9,463 nt of DNA, from assembly GCA_022794295.1 (NCBI GenBank), contig JAAWEO010000065.1, forward strand, positions 1-9,463. Direction: 5' to 3'. Source of the stretch: Angelakisella sp. GTDB taxonomy: Bacteria; Bacillota; Clostridia; Oscillospirales; Ruminococcaceae. Below the pieces are notes generated by a model, which saw only the letters and a list, made by a program, of their open reading frames with translations, ran no database searches and was not told the origin of the DNA. This document shows, piece by piece, positions 6,297 to 9,463 of this stretch; position 1 is the first letter of the stretch; each line of letters starts with the position of its first letter. Both the position numbers and the translations under genes were made by a program.

Positions 6297-7043
6297 TTAT
6301 CCTGCAATCGCTGCCGCCAATGCAGCGAACACCAGGAAATGAACGGGATAGAAGAAATAGAAGAACCACTTGCTTCCCTCGCCCCGCCGGCCGTTGTAGA
6401 GGAGGAGAAGGGGGACCGCCAGAGCTGTCCAGGGGGAGGCCACCAGCAGCGGAGCCAGCCCCGCCACGCGCAGCTTCCCCTTGCCCCGAAGGAGATAGAC
6501 CAGCGTTACCGCCAGCACCCCCAGAAAGACATATTCCCCCCGGATCAGGTAGGCCACCACCATGCCGGCGGCTGTAATAGCCGCGATGATCCCCCAGCGG
6601 ACCGGCTTTTCCGCTGCCCACCGCTCCTCCGCCTTGCTCACAAGCAGCAGGGTGAGGATGGCGCAGGCCAGGGTGAACATCACATTCTGGAGGCGCGGGG
6701 AAAACCAGGTGTGGTAATGGGCAAGGTCAAAGGGAATTTCAGAGGCCAGGGCAAAGCAGGCCATCTGCACTCCGTACCGCACTCGGTTCCGGGTATGGAG
6801 AAAGCCCTCTGCTGCCAGGAAGCAGAAAATGGGGAAGGCGACACTTCCCAGAATGTCGCAAACCTCCCGGGCCTGCATCAGCTGCCAGAGGACAGAGGGG
6901 GAATCCTGGTTTACCACCAGCATCCCATCCATTCGGTAGGGTTCCATCAGGGCCCGGAGCAGAAAGCTGCCGGTGTGGTCGATGACCATGCTGGCTATGG
7001 CGATCCGTTTCAGGCCGAAGCTGCTCAACAAACCGTCCCGCAA
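6297..7043 (-). CDS. TraX-family integral membrane protein (putative acyltransferase)
   Basis: A 248-aa polytopic membrane protein with several hydrophobic helices. Conserved TraX features are visible in order: LKRIAIASMVIDHTG (11-25, with the Asp22-His23 pair inside the first helix), FPIFCFLAAEGFLHTRN (70-86), SEIPFDLA (101-108) and QNVMFTL (119-125). In the F plasmid TraX is required for N-acetylation of pilin. Chromosomal Firmicutes members have no proven substrate, and no conjugation genes are present here. The family is, as I recall, grouped with membrane acyltransferases such as acyltransferase-3, so transfer of an acyl group to an envelope molecule is inferred. Translation starts at TTG 7043: AAAGGAGGGA (7060-7051) is spaced 7 nt away and no ATG fits. 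It is followed on the same strand by the SGNH esterase. Its promoter was not found; it may be read from the sugar-transport genes upstream. Confidence 0.87.
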   Translation of the reverse strand: MRDGLLSSFGLKRIAIASMVIDHTGSFLLRALMEPYRMDGMLVVNQDSPSVLWQLMQAREVCDILGSVAFPIFCFLAAEGFLHTRNRVRYGVQMACFALASEIPFDLAHYHTWFSPRLQNVMFTLACAILTLLLVSKAEERWAAEKPVRWGIIAAITAAGMVVAYLIRGEYVFLGVLAVTLVYLLRGKGKLRVAGLAPLLVASPWTALAVPLLLLYNGRRGEGSKWFFYFFYPVHFLVFAALAAAIAG

Positions 7044-7050
7044 GGGCCTT

Positions 7051-7060
7051 TCCCTCCTTT
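7051..7060 (-). promoter_or_regulatory. Ribosome binding site fixing a TTG start for the TraX-family gene
   Basis: The minus strand reads AAAGGAGGGA here, a near-perfect Shine-Dalgarno, 7 nt before TTG at 7043-7041. It decides the start because the reading frame has no ATG before the first membrane helix. Confidence 0.8.
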
Positions 7061-7079
7061 CTGTGGTTCATGAAGAAAG

Positions 7080-7160
7080 ATGGCCCGGGAGCTCCCAGGG
7101 GGTAACGGCTTCCAAGCACCCGTGGGAATGCTCTGGAGCCTGCCTGGAATCCCGGGCCAT
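7080..7160 (-). other. Long-range stem structure in the leader of the TraX-family gene
   Basis: ATGGCCCGGGA (7080-7090) is the exact reverse complement of TCCCGGGCCAT (7150-7160), 11 bp across 59 nt. The stem continues after a 4/2 internal loop with CCAGG (7095-7099) and CCTGG (7143-7147). GGGT (7100-7103) and ACCC (7118-7121) can form a branch inside. The 10-bp palindrome GGGAGCTCCC (7087-7096) overlaps one arm. On the minus strand the structure ends about 20 nt before the ribosome binding site. It is followed by CTTTCTTC rather than a T-run, so it is a poor intrinsic terminator. It could be a leader structure or the 3' end of the upstream sugar-transport mRNA. Confidence 0.45.
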
Positions 7161-7194
7161 AAATAGCCTTTTGCCGCAAAACAGCGGGGAGAGG

Positions 7195-8124
7195 TTATCC
7201 CTTTACCGCACCCATGGTGATCCCCTGGGTGAAATACTTCTGGAACATCAGAAAGATGGCAATGATGGGCACCGCGGCCATAGTCGCACCGGCCATCAGA
7301 ATTCCCACATCTACCGAGGTTTCTGCCTGTAGGGTGGCAATACCCAGGGAGATGGTGTAGTTGCTCCCGCTGCCCAGCATAATGAGCTGTAGGAAGTAGT
7401 CATTCCAGGAGTTGATGAAGGTGAAGATCGCCAGTGCTCCAATGCCCGGCTTGACCAGATCCACCACAATGGTGGTGAAGGTCCGCCATTCACTGGCGCC
7501 ATCGATGCGGGCGGCCTCCAAAATCTCGCCGGGAATGCCTTCAGAGAACTGCTTCATCAGAAAGACACCAAAGGGCCAGCCCACCGTGGGGAAAATAACG
7601 GCCCAGATGTTGTCCCACAGCCCCATGGCAGAGATCTCCTTGATCAGGGGGATCAGAATAACCTGCTTAGGCAGGGCCATGGCGCAGACAATAAGGGAGA
7701 AGAGCAGCGCCCGCCCGGGGAACCGCTTCTTTGCCAGGGAGTAACCTGCCATGGAGGCGGTGATGCAGGTGAGGACCATAGCCATTACCGCCATGAACAC
7801 GGTGTTCAGCAGCCACCGGATAGCCGCCGGAGCAGTAGGACCCACCGAGATCATAATGGGGGTCTTGGTGGCGGAGAACATGGCGCTGAAGGGCACCGCC
7901 AGCTCCCACAGGGGGGCGGTGCGGCGGTCAAACAGCCGGACAAAGTTGTCCAGGGTAAAGACAGTCGGGAACCAAACCGGTGTTACCGAGTTGTATTCCT
8001 TGGCGATCTTAAAGGCGCCGGTGGCAATCCAGTACAGGGGAAAGACAAAGAGGAAAGCCAGGATGATCAGCACCACCAGGGAGAAGATGCCATAGGGAGT
8101 TTTTTTCTGAATGCCTGTTTTCAT
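7195..8124 (-). CDS. Carbohydrate ABC transporter permease, MalG/UgpE type
   Basis: A 309-aa membrane permease, second of a heterodimeric CUT1-type sugar importer pair. The first helix lies at about 13-35 (FSLVVLIILAFLFVFPLYW), and further helices start at about 104 (RWLLNTVFMAVMAMVL). The cytoplasmic EAA loop that docks the ATPase is EAARIDGAS (203-211). The usual Leu-Pro later in that loop is absent; the segment reads VVDLVKP. The loop between helices 1 and 2 is unusually long: residues about 66-101 separate NFVRLF from RWLLN, roughly 20-30 residues more than common MalG relatives. The ATG is 12 nt from the upstream permease stop, with AGGGGGT as likely ribosome binding site overlapping that stop. 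No ATPase gene follows, so a shared sugar ATPase (MsiK-like) elsewhere is inferred. The transported sugar is unknown. Confidence 0.92.
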   Translation of the reverse strand: MKTGIQKKTPYGIFSLVVLIILAFLFVFPLYWIATGAFKIAKEYNSVTPVWFPTVFTLDNFVRLFDRRTAPLWELAVPFSAMFSATKTPIMISVGPTAPAAIRWLLNTVFMAVMAMVLTCITASMAGYSLAKKRFPGRALLFSLIVCAMALPKQVILIPLIKEISAMGLWDNIWAVIFPTVGWPFGVFLMKQFSEGIPGEILEAARIDGASEWRTFTTIVVDLVKPGIGALAIFTFINSWNDYFLQLIMLGSGSNYTISLGIATLQAETSVDVGILMAGATMAAVPIIAIFLMFQKYFTQGITMGAVKG

Positions 8125-8136
8125 TTCCCCACCCCC

Positions 8137-9048
8137 TTACTTTTCTGCCGCCAGCTTGAACTGCACCGCAGACAGAATGCCGATGAAGATAGCCAGCACC
8201 ACGCCCATGGCGTTGGCGTAGCCAAAGTGGCCAAGCTGTTCGGTGAGCTTAAAGGCGGTGTAGTAGATGTAGTACATCACCGTGTTGGTGCCCGAGCCGC
8301 CGCTGGTCAGCAGCTGAATGAGGGCGAAGCACTGGAAGGAGTTGATGGTGGTGATGACCAGGATGTACAGGGTGGTAGGCATCATCTGGGGCCACTTGAC
8401 GTGCCAAAAGACCTCGAAGTCGTTGGCGCCGTCCACCTTGGCGGCCTCGATCTGGGTGGCGTCCACGTTGCCCAGGGCAGAGACATACAGCACAATGGGC
8501 TGCCCCACCGAGGTGGTAAACAGAATGAGGATGATACACCACAGGGCGTACTTGGAATCGCCCAGCCAGTTGATATTTTTCTCGATGATCCCTGTGCCCT
8601 TCAGGACATAGTTCAGAATACCGGTGTAGTTGTTGAACATCCACTTCCACACCACGGTGACCGCCACCGAACCGGTGACCACCGGCAGGTAGAAGATACA
8701 CCGGAAAGCGGAAAGGACCGGCCCGGAAAGCTTATAGATCGCCGAGGAGACCCACAGGGAGAAAGCACAGACTGCGGGTACACTGACCAGCACAATAACA
8801 AAGGTATTTCTCAGCGCCTCCAGGAAGGTCTTATCGGACAGCAGCTTCTGGAAGTTGGTAAAACCGATAAACTGGAGGGCAGCCTTTGCATTCATGTTGG
8901 CATTGGTAAGGCTGTAGAAGATGCAGATAACCATGGGTATCACAACAAAGCCGACAAAGAAGATAAGGCTGGGCAGGAGGAACAGGTAAGCGGTTCGGGC
9001 CTCCCGGAGCATCAGCTGACGGCTTCTCAGGGTGCTTGCGTTTGCCAA
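8137..9048 (-). CDS. Carbohydrate ABC transporter permease, MalF/UgpA type
   Basis: A 303-aa membrane permease that pairs with the MalG-like protein encoded 12 nt downstream. After a basic N-terminus the first helix spans about 20-47 (AYLFLLPSLIFFVGFVV onward). IGFTNFQKLLSD, LRNTFVIVLVSVP and FYLPVVTGSVAVTVVWKWMFNN follow the normal family order. The EAA loop is EAAKVDGAN (201-209) followed by KWPQMMP, which docks the ATPase. Translation starts at TTG 9048: GAAAGGGG (9064-9057) lies 8 nt upstream, and the next ATG (residue 13) has no ribosome binding site and would trim the basic tail. About 100 nt and a strong hairpin separate it from the binding-protein gene, an arrangement that usually makes the binding protein more abundant than the permeases. 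Confidence 0.93.
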   Translation of the reverse strand: MANASTLRSRQLMLREARTAYLFLLPSLIFFVGFVVIPMVICIFYSLTNANMNAKAALQFIGFTNFQKLLSDKTFLEALRNTFVIVLVSVPAVCAFSLWVSSAIYKLSGPVLSAFRCIFYLPVVTGSVAVTVVWKWMFNNYTGILNYVLKGTGIIEKNINWLGDSKYALWCIILILFTTSVGQPIVLYVSALGNVDATQIEAAKVDGANDFEVFWHVKWPQMMPTTLYILVITTINSFQCFALIQLLTSGGSGTNTVMYYIYYTAFKLTEQLGHFGYANAMGVVLAIFIGILSAVQFKLAAEK

Positions 9049-9056
9049 TTCGATCG

Positions 9057-9064
9057 CCCCTTTC
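9057..9064 (-). promoter_or_regulatory. Ribosome binding site fixing a TTG start for the MalF-type permease
   Basis: The minus strand reads GAAAGGGG, 8 nt before TTG at 9048-9046. It sits just after the stem-loop at 9076-9115, so ribosome access depends on transcription passing that hairpin. Confidence 0.6.
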
Positions 9065-9073
9065 GAAAATTGG

Positions 9074-9115
9074 AAAACGCACCCCCTCCCCGCGCAAAGC
9101 AGGGAAGGGGGTGCG
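9074..9115 (-). terminator. Stem-loop terminator/attenuator between binding protein and permease genes
   Basis: On the minus strand CGCACCCCCT (9115-9106) pairs perfectly with AGGGGGTGCG (9087-9078). CCC (9104-9102) with GGG (9090-9088) extends the stem past a one-base bulge. TTTT (9077-9074) follows at once. It is a good intrinsic terminator in the right direction and position to give partial termination after the binding-protein gene. The stretch 9116-9154 shows nothing else. Confidence 0.75.
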
Positions 9116-9154
9116 CGAAACCCTTCGTTTCTAAAATTATGTCACAGGGGATGC

Positions 9155-9463
9155 TTAGCCGGCAGCAGCGGCATTGGCCTCGGCAACACCGGCGGCCACA
9201 ACAGTAGCGATATCCTGACCCTCGCCCACATCCTGGAGCATATTCCACCAGGCGGTACGGGCAGCAGCCCAGCCCTGGGTGACCTGATAGTAATCACCCA
9301 GGAAGGGCATCAGGACCTGATAGTCGTTCATGATCTCGTTGTCAGCCCAAACGCCGGTAAGGTCGGTACCCTCGGCAGCGGTGCGGACAGGGAAGTAGTT
9401 AGCGGTCTTGATCGCGTCCACAGTGTTGGCAGAATCGGCCATGTACTTGATGAACTTCTTGGC
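9155..9463 (-). CDS. Extracellular sugar-binding protein of the ABC transporter, C-terminal part
   Basis: Only the last 102 residues are present; the gene continues beyond the right edge of the window. The frame is open to the edge and begins AKKFIKYMADSANTV, the usual helix near the C-terminus of family 1 solute-binding proteins (a segment like 'A-x-x-F-I-K-x-L'). A PVR motif follows (YFPVRTAAEG), then GWAAARTAWWNMLQDVG and a closing helix ending in EANAAAAG. This is the common end of Firmicutes CUT1 sugar-binding lipoproteins. It is encoded directly upstream of the two permeases, so it should supply ligand to them. The signal peptide, lipobox and ligand-binding residues lie outside the window, so the substrate cannot be inferred. 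Confidence 0.85.
   Translation of the reverse strand, partial: AKKFIKYMADSANTVDAIKTANYFPVRTAAEGTDLTGVWADNEIMNDYQVLMPFLGDYYQVTQGWAAARTAWWNMLQDVGEGQDIATVVAAGVAEANAAAAG

Noticed and set aside
5559..7073. A long plus-strand open frame (about 500 codons)
   Set aside because: It is antisense to the SGNH and TraX genes, has His/Gln/Gly/Pro-rich composition and no recognisable motif; the minus-strand frames carry clear family motifs.

Overview
The window looks like chromosomal DNA of a GC-rich Gram-positive anaerobe of the class Clostridia, probably an Oscillospiraceae-type gut bacterium. This is inferred from GC-rich codon use, strong AGGAGG-type ribosome binding sites, a lipoprotein-anchored substrate-binding protein, a LytTR regulator, a Firmicutes-style TraX protein, and near-consensus sigma-A promoters with TATAAT. 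I cannot name the species. No insertion sequence, phage gene, tRNA, rRNA or CRISPR array was seen.

Layout: 1-133 is a non-coding stretch with three consecutive hairpins. At 134-2944 (+) there is a tightly coupled three-gene importer of the iron-siderophore/cobalamin family: a binding lipoprotein, a FecCD-type permease and an ATPase, driven by an extended -10 promoter. A terminator-like region and a separate promoter precede a metY-type O-acetylhomoserine sulfhydrylase (3181-4467, +). Next comes a LytTR regulator (4612-5412, +) whose N-terminal receiver has lost all its phosphorylation residues. It has a consensus -35/-10 promoter preceded by a direct repeat that could be its own binding site. 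A strong bidirectional terminator (5501-5552) separates this rightward half from the leftward half.

The leftward half, read on the minus strand from right to left, starts with a CUT1-type carbohydrate importer: the C-terminal end of a binding protein (cut by the window edge), then two MalF/MalG-like permeases. A TraX-family membrane protein and an SGNH esterase resembling the MsAcT arylesterase/acyltransferase group follow. A stem-loop terminator/attenuator lies between the binding protein and the first permease, and a structured leader precedes traX.

Functionally the right-facing genes cover metallophore or corrinoid uptake and sulfur/methionine metabolism. The left-facing genes cover carbohydrate uptake plus a possible acyl-transfer/esterase pair. 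The two items most worth following are the TraX-SGNH pair, which resembles a split version of acyltransferase-3/SGNH O-acetylation enzymes, and the non-phosphorylatable LytTR regulator with repeats upstream of its promoter. Most other content is ordinary for this kind of organism.
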